Shown: one piece after another, positions 45,316 to 56,834 of the stretch | How positions within the stretch are numbered: the first letter of the stretch is position 1 | How the letters are laid out: each line of letters starts with the position of its first letter | Assembly (NCBI RefSeq): GCF_033473495.1 | Contig: NC_088942.1 | Coordinates: 2,356,001-2,420,000, forward strand | Reading direction: 5' to 3' | From: Cercospora beticola | Taxonomy: Eukaryota; Ascomycota; Dothideomycetes; Mycosphaerellales; Mycosphaerellaceae | Length of the DNA: 64,000 bases | Translations under genes and position numbers: made by a program | Notes under the pieces: model-generated | The model's database searches: none | What the model was told of the DNA's origin: nothing | The model's input: the letters and a program-made list of their open reading frames with translations, nothing else

Positions 45316-48300
45316 CTTGATTATGTATTTGGGAGTTTTCGAAGATTAAACAGTGATCGCTGTGTAGGCGATTGCGGCAAGTGAGCGAATGTGTGAAAGC
45401 GACTGGTGCAGATGCTGATAGCAAAAGATAACAATGGCGAGGCAGATGGATGTAGATATACGTGCCACAGCAACCCACCTGTTCGTTGTTGTGCAAATAG
45501 AAGTGGGTTCCGACCATCAGCCATGCGCTTGGCTTGTTGACGATAGCATCTGTGCAGTCCGCCATTCGTAGCGACCCAAGACTCAGCTGCAGGCCATCAG
45601 ATCATGCAGAATCCCGTAATAGCAGTCAACAATTCTCCGATATCCAAAGTCCGCCTGGGCAAGCATCCCGGACTCGCGAGCACAGCGCGCGGTAAGCGAG
45701 TGGAGACTCATTCAATGCGCTCTGGATGCGCATGCAACCCTGCCCACAGCCACGACGACCCCTTGGCGAGTTCTGGTCGAGCGCTGCGTTTAGACATCGC
45801 TGACTTGGGATGGCGAGCGCTCCGCCTGGTTCAGTCGATGATGCGTGCAGTGACTTGGGATAGTCGTTCGAGTGGCCGTTGCCCAGATACGGCTCTCCAT
45901 GGTGCGGCACGGCGGAGTAGCGTTTGCGGCAAGGGTTTCGATGGTGCAAAGACAGCGAAGCCTGGGGGCCAAGAAGCCAGTGGATGATGTGGGACTTGGC
46001 GAGTGAGAGCCAAGAACAACCAGTTTTATTCTAGGTGAAGGAGCTGCTGCCCGTGACCGCCTCCGGCGTGTGCAGTGTTCGGGCTGGCCGAATGCATGCT
46101 GGCACCCAGACGCTGAGCGCGTCGATAGTCTTGTGATGCCGCGATATCAATGCTCGTCTTCTTGGGTGGAGGCCTTGTGGTCGTCGGCTGCTGGAATCCG
46201 GATCCTGGCAATTTCGCTGTACCTGTCACCGTCGATGAGCACGGCATCTGTGAACAAGTGGAGTGCCGTCAAGGGCCAATCCGGTTTGGATCGGTGTCAC
46301 GCTCGAAGCGGTATCGCGCACTGCGGCATCCATGCGAGGGATATGCGCGACTGGGGGAATGCGCATGTTGTGGCTGCCGCGAGGCTCGCAACCGATGGAC
46401 GACGGATACAACGACCGCTCCGCGCGCTGGCGGCGGTGGCTGCTGACCCTCCGCTGAGCGCCGCGCCATTCAGCCTCTGTCTCGGACTTACAACGCTGCC
46501 CTCGGAATGGCCGTCGTGGGCCGCGCCGGGTGCGGAGCGGAGAGTATTGAAAAGTGATGACGAGTGGAGGTCGAGTCGCTTGGGGAGGAGACGAGACGAG
46601 AGAGGCACGACTTCGGCGAAGCTATCCGACCCGCCAAGCCTCAGCTGCTATTGATTTCCCACTCCACTCTCTCGCCTCTGCGCAGAGGCGACTCGTCATT
46701 GCACTGCATGTCTGCCGGTTGCTAGGGCGTACACATCTACGACAGCCTACCTGTTCATCGGTCCCGTCGCGGCAGCACAGCATATCCTGGCTTGTGCCAT
46801 GTTACTCAAGAGCCAGCATACCAGAACCAGGCTGTCGTCACAATATCACAAACAATCGACATTGTCCTCTTGTGCCAAGGGCTGAGTATGCCTCACATTC
46901 TCGCCGCGAGCTTCACATTCACGATGCCGGTGGCGCACAGCGTGGTGCAAATCTCGCTTCTGCGGCACGCCGTCTTGTGCTGTTCATCCGCCCGTCATCG
47001 CGCCACGCTCCTCGAGGATGAAGTCGCGCAGTACCGTAATGACAATGGCGTCCGTTCTGGCTCGCGTGGCTCGCGACGTACTCTTCCACGTGCTCAACGT
47101 TCTCGTTCTCCTGGACGCCCTAAGCGTTGGTGATTGCACAAGGGCTTTGTTCACAGCCCTACTCCACCAAGACCATTTCGCACGTGTGCTGTCCCTATTT
47201 ATCCTTTCCAACGTCCCAAAACGGCTGCTCCTTGTCTGTCTTGGCAGCTGTACTTGAATGCATGCGGCAGCCTGTATGTCAGCATGAAGGAGTACAGATT
47301 CTGGCCACAGCTGCTGCCCCCCTCGCTCGCGGATTCATGCGCCTCACCAACGTCCATTTAGCCGCCTGTCCAGACACAAGTGAGAGCACTGCCTTGAATC
47401 TGAGTGGCACAGCGCTGTCTACAATGATCATGAGGTCGGGTCTCTCGGCCAGGCGCAGCTGGCGATATGATTGACCAAAGCTATCTGCTTCTGTCAGCAT
47501 CTTGCTGGTTCGTGCAGTATATTGACAGCACTTGCCCATTCCTGCTGACAGGAGTGTGGCGTTCCAGAAGCAAATTAGACGCCATTGCAGACCAGGGCTC
47601 AGCTGCAGTAAGAGTCAGCATCGCAGAGCCCTACGCCTTGTAAAGAAGTGCTCGCGGCTGAGAGCGCCGTGAGCGCGTAGATCCAACCCGGGCACTCCTA
47701 GTGCCGTCACGCTTAGGCGCGGCAACCGAGGTAGCTCAGTGTGGTGTGGTAGTACGAAGTCATAGCTTTATGCAGTGTTTGCATCTTGACGTACCTTTCC
47801 TGTCAAGACTGCTAGAGTTGCACAAAATTGCATTTACTTGTGACACTTCGACACGAGACCCATCTTTTGCACTTCTCGACTTGCGTCTTCCGCAGTTCCA
47901 GTGTTGAGGTTTCGTATTCCCTTCTGCACGAGGCCGGCTGGGCTCCTGCCTGCTAGTATGGATACAGCACGGGCGAGGAGACTCCTGACGTAAAGCAAGA
48001 AGTCATGGGCGCTTCAGGAAGTTCTGCGCTATAGTCGCTGCAAGGCACGAAATCATCTGCATGGTGCTCAGCCTTCACGTGAAAGGCAACGTTCCGAAGC
48101 CTGCAGCTTTCCTTTTGGCACTACGAAGCCAACAACTCGACGCCCTTCGCGAAAGCTGCCAAGTCGCACACGTTGAATGTCGTTGCAGAGGTGAGGAGCT
48201 GGCGACCGGTCGATCGTCAGCCGTGCTGCGCTTCTGAGTGCTCGTTGAAGTTGTTGAGTCCAAAATTGCCGGAAAAACCGAAGAAGTTCAGTAATAACCA

Positions 48301-48403
48301 TGCATTCAGCCTTGAGTCCTCAAAGCACTACCTCAACACCCGCCGCATTAAAAACTGAGCTCAGACGGCGTACTCATTGCTTCGTCAAGTCTTGTTCCGG
48401 CGG
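45316..48403. other. 3.1-kb stretch without a recognisable gene
   Basis: The longest gene-free stretch outside the RIP island. Base composition is ordinary to GC-rich (about 46000-46600 is strongly GC-rich), so RIP does not explain it. Overlapping frames of 60-190 codons occur in all frames, none with a recognisable domain, signal peptide or convincing splice partner. No tRNA or direct repeat found. Confidence 0.4.
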
Positions 48404-49027
48404 TCACCGTTCTGACAGTTCCAGCTCAACATCTCTGACACTCCGGAATGGTCCTTGCAGTACGCCAGGTCCACTCATAGCGTTCAGTTCGTCATCCGTG
48501 ACCTCGTCTTTCGCCTTTGTCCAGACAGCCCGCCACGCGCCTTCCGCATGCACTTTGACCAACTTGTTGCTGCTTGGTATCCATGGTGCCTTGAGCTCGA
48601 TATCCACTTCTACAACATCTTGCGCTGCCAGCTCTATCACATCATCGCGAGGCGGCGGTAAAAGGCGATTGAGTTTCAGACCAGGGCCATCGATTGCTTG
48701 TCCAGATACAGCGTCAGTCAATTGCAGAACGCCCGTGTTCAAAGATGACTTGTCGATCGGCGTGTCCCAAGTGAGGAAACTGAGGGTCGCCGTGGGGTGG
48801 GTGTTTTGAATCGTGACTTTGACGGTCGGCACTGGGAGCCAGGTATGTGAGAGGAAGATGCGCAAATCGTCGACCGTCGGCTCGTGAGCTTGCTGCCTAG
48901 ATGGACTGGCCATATCGGCAGACGGAGTGCTGATAAAAGACGTGCTCTGCAGGTAGTAAAAGGTGACACAAGCTGCTGACAGTCCTGCAAAGATGGCGAG
49001 GTTCTTCGAGGTCAGCATTGTTGTCAA
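48404..49027 (-). CDS. Membrane-anchored protein resembling an M35 protease propeptide
   Basis: Single exon, 207 residues. An N-terminal signal anchor (LAIFAGLSAACVTFYYL) is followed by a beta-rich domain: VKVTIQNTHPTATLSFLTWD, then DKSSLNTGVLQL, LNRLLPPPRDD, VEVDIELKAPW. The order of motifs parallels the propeptide of the deuterolysin encoded 1.4 kb away (VKASVTNNDARGYNLFYRGT, LRMATTNLE, STEVDVAELY). No HExxH or catalytic domain follows, so it would be a free-standing propeptide-like module. Possible roles are protease inhibitor or folding helper; both are inference. Two possible start Met, three codons apart. Confidence 0.6.
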   Translation of the reverse strand: MTTMLTSKNLAIFAGLSAACVTFYYLQSTSFISTPSADMASPSRQQAHEPTVDDLRIFLSHTWLPVPTVKVTIQNTHPTATLSFLTWDTPIDKSSLNTGVLQLTDAVSGQAIDGPGLKLNRLLPPPRDDVIELAAQDVVEVDIELKAPWIPSSNKLVKVHAEGAWRAVWTKAKDEVTDDELNAMSGPGVLQGPFRSVRDVELELSER

Positions 49028-50425
49028 GTTGAGGACCTCACTGTCGTGGCAGAGCGAGTGATAGCAGCGCCTCGCCTAAGTCACGCTCGTCAGTTGTCAC
49101 ATGGCATTAGGCGAACGTGCAGGAGTTTGGAACTTTGGGCAGTCGCGGAGCCCAGCGACTCGGTCGGCGAAAGTGTGATTTTCGGGAGCCTTCCGAACAT
49201 ATCAGAGAGCTCAAGCAGGCTGTAACGCGGTGGCGGTCTTCTGTTGCACGCGATGAAGCGCGCTGCGACGCCTGTTTCGACTGGAAGACGTGCAGTGGAG
49301 CTGTTCAGCCGCCAACTGCGCCTCGTTCCTATGCCAAGACTGTGCTGCTCACTTAACCTGAATCCGCCGAACTTCTCCGCCTACGTCTTTCCATCCACAC
49401 TCCCATCAATTTGAGGACATCGCTCATTCGTACACTCTGAAAACCAGCAAACACGACTTCCTTCTCCTGCATCCAGCCTCGAGTAGATGCATTCGGGAGC
49501 CAAAGCTCAGTCATGTCCATTTTCAAAGGAGATGTCCCTACGCGCCCTGCATGTTTCAGATATCGTCCTGTGCTTCAAACGCCAGCGCTTGTCCGAGAAA
49601 ATACATCTTCTCCAACGTCATTCACTTTTCATTGGTGCCCTAGGGGACGAATGCTTTCACGGACACATACACCATCCGTTAGAGGCCCAAACGGCAGTGT
49701 AGTGCATGCGAATCCTTCTCCACGCAGCTACTTGGCGATTGCTACCATTCTATAGCAAACGAACATCTTGACGAGGCAACAGGTCTGAAGGAACACAAAG
49801 AACTATCTCTCATGCAAGGCCAATTTCGCGAACAGCTGCCTCCGCAGCGTTACCAGACAAACTCGAATTACAACGAACGCGCTAGCCCGTCGTCCTGGCC
49901 TTCGCGCCGTCCTATCGTCCATGTGATCACCGTTGCGCTCTTGCATTGTTTGTCACAGAGCCAAGCCGCCCAGATACTCCATGTGCCGCATGTTGAGCTT
50001 GGAACCCAGTCTCAGTCCATGATCTACGCCCGACTGGTTCTGCTTCAGACGACTCTGCCTTCCGTGTCGGGCGGCAACTGCTCTGGACGCGGTAGGATGT
50101 CCGCAGAGCTAGCCGTAGTCCTTCTCGGCAAGCCTCATTACACTGCAGGAGTATCGACATGTCTGACTAGTAGGTTGCGGCTATAAAGGCCTGCTACATA
50201 CTTCACTCTACTTCACGACACCACGGCCTCTGCGAGCTCGAGAATCGTCTTCGGTTGAAGCTTCTTCACTTCTGTCTCTCCTTCATACAATTTCTTCCCT
50301 CTGGTAGGGTTTGTCACTCCTTCGATACCCTTTGATTCTTGGACAATACAGCTTCAATCGTTGACGAATTCGACTTTTTGCGCATTCGTTCTCAAATTGC
50401 CGGCTCTTGAAACCTCGCTTTCAAT
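49028..50425. other. Shared divergent promoter region, propeptide-like protein / M35 protease
   Basis: 1.4 kb between head-to-head genes. No gene recognised. The last 200 bp before the M35 ATG are CT-rich, as is common upstream of expressed fungal genes. Confidence 0.4.
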
Positions 50426-51672
50426 ATGCATTTCTCACTCCTTACCACGGCGACTTGGATCGCCTATGCCAGTGGCGCAGCAGTGGACCTGCTCAAGCGG
50501 GACACCCCACTGACTGTTGTGCTGACCTCGCTGGGCGACAGTAAGGTCAAGGCTTCCGTCACCAACAACGACGCTCGTGGCTACAATCTGTTCTACAGAG
50601 GTACCTTCCTAGATGGAGATTCGCCGGTAGACAAGTTTACTGTCAACGGACCAGGTAAGACGTGACACTGAAATCCACTTCAGCTCTCATCACTGACATA
50701 CAACAGCCTCCCGTGCAGCATTCAACGGAATTCTGCTCCGCATGGCCACGACCAACCTCGAGGCCACTCATTTTGTGCCCATTGAGCCGGGTCAGACCAT
50801 TTCGACCGAAGTGGATGTCGCTGAGCTTTACGGTAAGCGTACATGACATTATCAGATTGCGAAGACACTGACAGCTGGCAGATGTCGAAAACACAGACAA
50901 ATACACTGTTCGCGCCACTGGCTCCATGCCATACGCCGACTTGAACAGCACGACCCTTTCCGGAGAATCAGTGGCCTTCTCGAGCAACACCCTCACCTTA
51001 GACATCGACGGCGACAAAGCAAAAGCAATCCCATATCTTGCTCACAAGATCGCTCACAAGCGAACTGAGCTCGACACCCAAGGCTGCTCTCGAGAAAGGG
51101 GAGCTGCTCTCCAGACCGCTCTTTCTAACTGTGCCGATCTTGCGAACAACGCCGCCTCCGCAGCGCAGGCTGGCCACAAGATGCAAGAATACTTCAAATC
51201 TTCTTCCAGCTCCGTTATTCGCACTGTGGCCGCCCGCTTCAAGGCTGTTGCTGATGAGTGTGCGACTACCAATAGCGGCGTCACCCAGTCATCTTGCGAA
51301 GACGAGTACGGCGCCTGCCAATCAGGTGTGATCGCATACACCTTGCCTTCGCAAAACTACATTGCCTACTGCGACATCTTCTACGATGACCTTCAAGCTA
51401 TCTCGAAGCGATGTCACGGCCAGGATCGAGCAACGACGGTGCTTCATGGTGAGTTGAGCTCGTCCCCTACCTCAACGTTATCTCAGACAATCCTGGCGCT
51501 GACTCTGTATGTCACACCAATAGAGAAGACTCATGCACCTCGCGTCTATTCTCCAGGCACCGATGATTACGCTTATGGATACTCGGCTTCAAGGGCTCTA
51601 TCCTCTCAGCAGGCCGTCAACAACGCAGATACCTACGCACTTTACGCCAACGCTTTGTACGCAGGCTGCTGA
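50426..51672 (+). CDS. Deuterolysin-type metalloprotease (peptidase M35)
   Basis: Exons 50426-50654, 50707-50832, 50882-51448 and 51524-51672; 356 residues. Signal peptide MHFSLLTTATWIAYASGAAV, then KR (likely processing), a propeptide of about 150 residues, and the catalytic domain. The zinc motif HEKTH (307-311) exists only after removing intron 3, and the third ligand is in GTDDYAYG (Asp321/322), the aspzincin pattern of M35. Cys pairs around SRERGAALQ and in the C-terminal half fit the family's disulfides. Known: extracellular neutral proteases that prefer basic proteins. C-terminus ALYAGC is typical. Confidence 0.92.
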
Positions 51673-52178
51673 TGTGACTCCGTCTAACAATACGGACCAG
51701 CGCTCAGTCCCGCGAACAGATCGCATGACAGCTTGGCCCAAGGAACAGACGTTGAAAAGCCATGCCGCTTTTCGGCCGGTCTCATATAGACACTACTCCA
51801 GCGTGTAGTGAATGAATCATGAAGCATTGCACGGTCAAGTTCCATTTCGCGAGTGCTTCTCATAACTCCAACTGCAAGAGTTCGAGCGAGCCATTGACTC
51901 ATCGGCTCCGAAATCAACAGCATAAGCTTCAAGAGGCTGAGAATAAACTTCACCGTTTCTCCGAGGTACAAGGGCCATGACGCTTGAACTTTCAAGCTAC
52001 CCATCCCAAAACGATCATACCCGGCGGCACAACAAAATAATTGCCATGATGGCTTATGCAGATCTCGGCAAAAGACCCATGTGATAATGCTAGAATGGGG
52101 GTGAAGTAGTCTACTTCACCTCTCTATACCACGCGCTTTGATCACCAGTCTATCCTGTTTCGGAAAGCTTTTGTGAAC
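51673..52178. promoter_or_regulatory. Upstream region of the acyl-CoA ligase gene
   Basis: 0.5 kb. Contains the perfect palindrome at 52100-52120, listed separately. Otherwise nothing recognised. Confidence 0.4.
52100..52120. promoter_or_regulatory. Perfect 21-bp palindrome 59 bp upstream of the ATG
   Basis: Arms ggtgaagtag and ctacttcacc, each 10 bp, separated by one T. Perfect dyad symmetry so near a start codon suggests a dimeric transcription-factor site or a 5' UTR hairpin. No copy was noticed near the other genes here. Confidence 0.45.
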
Positions 52179-54063
52179 ATGGTCTTCAAGCAAGAAGTTG
52201 AGCTTGAATTTCCAGGCAAAGACTTGATTTCGTGGTACTTTGACAACCCTCGAGTGAAGGAAGACAAGCAGATCTACATCGATGCGGACAACACCAAACG
52301 ACATTATACTTTTGCTCAGGCAAGAAGTACGATACGCAAGCTTGCTGCTGGCTTCCGGAAGGCTGGACTGAAGAAAGGTGATACCGTGTGTGTGCACAGC
52401 TTCAATGATGTATGTCACGGACTATTATGCTGCATCTGCTACAGCCATTCCGCTGACTTCAAGCTCCAGATCAATTACTCCATCCTAGCCAATGGTATCA
52501 TAGCAGCTGGAGGGATCTTCGCTGGCACGAATCCATCCTACCAACCGTACGAGCTGGCCCACGCGATCAAAGCGGCACACATCAAATTCCTCATAGTCGA
52601 GCCCGAAATTCTGAAACACGCACTCAAAGCTGCAGACGACTCTGGATCAATATCAAGAGACCGCATACTGATATTCGACAATCGAGAGCGGCAGAAAGTG
52701 CCAAATGGATTCAAGTCATGGCGGACGCTTCTCGAGCATGGCGAAGAAGATTGGGAGCGATTCGACGATGTCGAGATTTCGAAGAAGACAACAGCAGCGA
52801 GGATGTTCAGCTCGGGGACAACAGGACTTCCCAAGGCCGCCATGCTGACGCATTATAATCTGATCGCACAGCATATCCAGATCAATGACTGGAAACCAAA
52901 GCCTTACCAGGTGAGCCGGACTTGAATTGTGTCTTGCAGCAGGAACTGATGTCTTTGAGCAGATCAAACGTCTCCAATGCACGCCCATGTTCCACGTCGC
53001 CACAGCTCCATGCACACACTTCAGCCCGCTGAACAATGGCGTCGACACATACATCATGCGTCGCTTCGATCTCGAAGCCTTTCTCAAGTACATCGAGAAG
53101 TACGAGATTACAGACTGCGCAACTGTGCCACCGATGGTCTTACAAATTATCAACTCCGACTTGACGAAGAAATATTCAATGAAGAGTATCAAGTTCGCAA
53201 CGTGTGGTGCAGCTCCCTTGGAGAAGACCCAGCAAGCGAAATTCCAAGCTCTGCTGGCAAAGGACGCTCCTTTTACACAAGTCTGGGGTATGACTGAGAC
53301 GGTATGCTGTCCTCTTCTTCCGTTGAAAGTTCTGATAGGATATGCTAACGTATTCTGCATCCAGAGCTGCATCTGTACCAACTTCCCCTACCCCGAAGAC
53401 GACGACACCGGAAGCTGCGGCCGTCCTGTCCCAGGCGTAGAATTGAAAATCGTAGACATTGCCGATCCCAACAAAGAGATCACAGACTACGACGTCCGCG
53501 GGGAAGTCTGCATACGAGGTGTTACAGTAATCCCAGGCTACTTGGACGAAAAGGCGACAGCCGATAGCTGGGATAAAGATGGCTTCTTCCATACAGGTGA
53601 TATCGCATACTGTGCGAAAGAGACAGGAAAGTGGTATATCGTGGATCGCAAGAAAGAGTTGATAAAAGTGCGAGGCTTCCAAGTTGCACCGCCTGAGTTG
53701 GAAGCTGTTCTGCTCGACCATCCTGGAATATCAGACGCGGGCGTCATTGGCGTCAAGAGGAATAAGAATGATGACTCTGAGTATCCGCGAGCATATGTGG
53801 TGAGGAAGAGCAATGACGAGGGCAAGAACTTGGACGCACAAGCTATCATCGAATTTATGGGTTCGCGGCTTGCGAAGTTCAAGCGTCCGGATGGAGGTGT
53901 GGTGTTTCTGGACGAGATTGTAAGTTCATGCCATTATTGTGACTCCTCGGAATATACTGACCTTGCGTAGCCTAAGAATCCAAGTGGCAAGATCTTGAAG
54001 AAAGTCTTGCGCGAAATGGCGGCAGACGAAATGAAGAAAGAGAAGCAGACTTCCAAATTATGA
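52179..54063 (+). CDS. Peroxisomal 4-coumarate-CoA-ligase-like acyl-CoA synthetase
   Basis: Exons 52179-52409, 52470-52910, 52963-53301, 53365-53919, 53971-54063; 552 residues, all joins in frame. ANL-family motifs: P-loop SSGTTGLPK (191-199), WGMTET, HTGDIAY, the hinge KVRGFQVAPPELE, and the catalytic Lys529 in PSGKILKK. It ends in SKL, a perfect PTS1. Known reaction: carboxylic acid plus ATP and CoA to acyl-CoA. Fungal relatives with PTS1 activate aromatic or fatty acids for peroxisomal beta-oxidation or secondary metabolism. The substrate is not deducible. Confidence 0.92.
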
Positions 54064-54424
54064 GCACGCCAGGGAGTATTGGTTCAGCTATGCATTTTCG
54101 GTGGAAGAGCCAGTCGATATAGCAGCATATGTCTCGAATAACCTTATGTACACGACATTGTGTTGAATGTCTTCTCCGATCGACAATCCACTTCTGAGGC
54201 GCGATGCAGGGAGGACTTTGTTGGTCAGCATCCACGGTCTACAGGAGGCGTATTGTGCCAACGTGTTCTGTGAGCATCTCCTAATCACGCTATGCATCTT
54301 GAAGTGCTGACGCGCAGGGCGGTTCGGCAGGCATGGTGCTGCTGGACCCCATCACCCACCCGGGTATATGACCGCGGCGCACCGCCTGTCTGCCCTTTGA
54401 GACACAACCACTTCCCTGGTCCTC
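54064..54424. other. Convergent 3' intergenic stretch
   Basis: 361 bp between convergent genes; nothing recognised. Confidence 0.4.
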
Positions 54425-54934
54425 TCATACGCCAGTGGCGGCCAGACTATCACCCGGACCTCTTATCCCAGTATGCCTATAGCAGACCCAGACACCATCT
54501 GTCGATCGCCTCCGCCAGTGTAATATGCTCACACTCTCGCGGTTGAAGGTGATGTCGTCCGCATCGCATCCTCTCATCGTCAACCACACTTCAGCCGAGT
54601 TGGAGCCTTTCAGCAAGCTGACGCTGACATTTGTAGCGTTGACTTTCCACCCCGGGTTGTCTTTTCTGAATTGCACAATCTGTTGCAGATGTTCCGCCAG
54701 ATTGGCAGCCGGAGGCAACGGACATTCGTGAACCGACGCGTTGACCATCTCGAAATCGGAAGCGACGTGTTGGAAGAGGATGGGGTCGAAGCCGTGGCTC
54801 GTGGTGTGCGCTTCCATGACTGCTATCGAGAGCCATTCGAGGTAGTCCCTTGTGGAGCTGAACTTCTTATTCGGGTATTCATATGGACTGCTTGTGGCCG
54901 ACCCTGTCGACTGTGTCTCTTCAGTACTATCCAT
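54425..54934 (-). CDS. Small cytosolic protein, possibly NTF2/SnoaL-like
   Basis: Single exon, 169 residues. An N-terminal Ser/Thr-rich region is followed by DYLEWLSIAVMEAHTTS, FQHVASDFE, and strands SAEVWLTMRG and SILHWRRRSTDGVWVCYRH. The pattern of helix, short acidic motif and Trp-containing strands suggests the NTF2-like fold, as in the proteins at 42139 and 44484, but similarity is low. Function unknown. Confidence 0.55.
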   Translation of the reverse strand: MDSTEETQSTGSATSSPYEYPNKKFSSTRDYLEWLSIAVMEAHTTSHGFDPILFQHVASDFEMVNASVHECPLPPAANLAEHLQQIVQFRKDNPGWKVNATNVSVSLLKGSNSAEVWLTMRGCDADDITFNRESVSILHWRRRSTDGVWVCYRHTGIRGPGDSLAATGV

Positions 54935-55388
54935 CTATACCATGAGTTGCATCATGCATTGTCGCCAGAAGTAGAGCTGAACGAGCTGAACGAGCTGAAC
55001 GAGCTGAGGAAAGATGGAGAGGATCGCTTGCTGATCTGCCTGATGTCATCCGATTTTGTGTCCATAGTTCTGACTGAAAATCGACTCGCAAGCAAACGCT
55101 TCTCATCGACTAGGCATCATTAACAGCCATTGAGGCGTGACATTCATGATCATGCTGGAGGAGGTGCATTGTCGAGATACAGCTGGAGGTGAGGGACGAC
55201 CCTGCCACGCCTGCCAGACAAGCCGGCGAGCACGCGGCCGAGACAGTTCCACCAACCAAAGCTTCGGTTGGGGTGACAGCATACCTGCACTCCACGATGT
55301 TCGATCGTTCATATATTTCTTGGTAGGTCATTGCTCTCATTTGCTCATCATTTATTAGTTCTGCAACGAGCACAATCACAAGTTCAAA
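54935..55388. other. Divergent promoter region with a 9-bp minisatellite
   Basis: 0.45 kb between divergent genes. Holds the gagctgaac tandem repeat at 54974-55007; otherwise nothing recognised. Confidence 0.4.
54974..55007. repeat. Minisatellite, 9-bp unit gagctgaac, 3.8 copies
   Basis: Three perfect units (54974-54982, 54983-54991, 54992-55000) and a partial one, immediately 5' of the 54934-start gene. A short polymorphism-prone repeat. Confidence 0.85.
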
Positions 55389-56314
55389 ATGTCTATGACA
55401 CTCGAGGACGCGAATGCCACTCCGCGGCAGCCAAAGCCATTCCCAAACATTCCAGACAATGTCCTGCAACAATTCAGCATGAAGGGCAAAGTTGCTGCCA
55501 TCACTGGTGCCTCTGCAGGTATTGGGTGGGCCGCAGCTGAGGCTATCGCTGAAGCAGGTGGTGATGTTGCTCTCCTCTACAATTCGAACGACGAAGCAAT
55601 CTCAAAAGGCGCCAAGCTTGCCGAACTGCACGGCATTCGTGCGAAGGCCTACCAGCTAGAAGTGTCGAGCTCTGATCGAGTTGACAAGGTCGTTGAACAA
55701 ATAGTCGCAGACTTTGGAAGACTAGATGTCTTTGTTGCAAATGCGGGAATGGCTATTTCGAAGCCACTTCTCGAGACCTCTGATGAGGAGTACAGGAAGC
55801 AAATGGAAGTGAATAGTAAGTGTCGACGGAGCCGAGCAGACTGTAACCTTCGTTAACATGATCAGCCGATGGTGTCGTGTGGCAAGCTCGTGCTGCAGGC
55901 CAAGTATTCAAGAAGCAAGGATTCGGCAACCTCATCATCACAGCTAGTATTTCAGCACACATCGTCAATGTGCCTGTCGATCAGCCAGTAAGCACGGAGA
56001 CCCTCGGGCTATGGGCATGCAGCTGACACCGATAGGTCTACAATGCAACAAAGGCAGCCATTAGGCATCTCGGCAGATCTCTCGCTCGAGAATGGCGGGA
56101 CTTTGCTCGCGTCAACATTGTCTCGCCTGGCTTCTTCGATACCAAGATGGGCGCTGCCCCGAAAGTGCAAAGCGAGGCTTACAGAATGACGCCGCTTGGT
56201 CGACAAGGTCATGTCCGAGAGATCAAAGGCTTGTACCTTTACCTCGCTTCAGATGCCAGCTCATACCAGACTGGCAGCGATACAATCATCGATGGTGGCT
56301 ACACGCTGCCTTAG
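55389..56314 (+). CDS. Short-chain dehydrogenase/reductase (sorbose reductase-like)
   Basis: Exons 55389-55815, 55866-55987 and 56036-56314 encode 275 residues; introns are 50 and 48 bp. Cofactor motif TGASAGIG (39-46), NAG box, catalytic Ser in TASISA (about 170), and YNATK (Tyr185, Lys189). The N-terminal extension with PDNVLQQFSMKGKVAAITG and the C-terminus IDGGYTLP are typical of the NADP-dependent sorbose reductase/mannitol dehydrogenase (Sou) group. Likely reaction: keto-sugar to polyol. Substrate is inferred from family resemblance. Confidence 0.9.
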
Positions 56315-56834
56315 AGCCACGCACATCAGAAATTGAGAAATTGAAAAATCGAATACTCGGTCCAGATACCTGGTTTCGCCTAAGTCTCCGGCATCAGTGC
56401 TCATACGAGCTGTCTTGTGTCTGGTACACTTCACCAAAGCTTCCAAAATGTGAGCATATTTGTCCGTGTCTACTTGTCTGGTGAATCTCCAGCGGGAAAT
56501 TTTCTCATCTCGCGTTCGGCCATTCCAGCTGAATAGGTCTCTGATATCGAGCCACGGCACGACGAGCTGCATGTTGAAGCACAATTCATTGTGTATGAAG
56601 CTATGGGAACTGGGTTCCAATGATGAGGGAGGAACGGACACCGCCATATCCATGCAGCAGGGGCCAGCAGTGGGTCCCATGTTGGGCCGGGATTGGCTGG
56701 GCATCATGCACGGTGACACAAAATTTGGAACCCATCCTGCGAACCAATGTCTGCAACAACCACGATCTCAAAGTTTCAATGTAGCTGAACTCGTGTTGAA
56801 ATTTTGCTACTTTTCTCTTGAAGGAAAGCACAAG
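56315..56834. other. Intergenic stretch upstream of MATE
   Basis: 0.52 kb. The MATE frame is open upstream to about 56460 but the residues there do not look like the family, so it is treated as 5' UTR/promoter. Confidence 0.4.

Noticed and set aside
46070..47021. Long plus-strand frames in the GC-rich part of the gene-free stretch
   Set aside because: High GC lowers stop frequency; several frames are open at once and none resembles a protein family.
47725..47800. tRNA-like stretch (aggtagctcagtgtggt)
   Set aside because: The D-arm resemblance is not followed by a foldable anticodon arm or a GGTTCRA T-arm.
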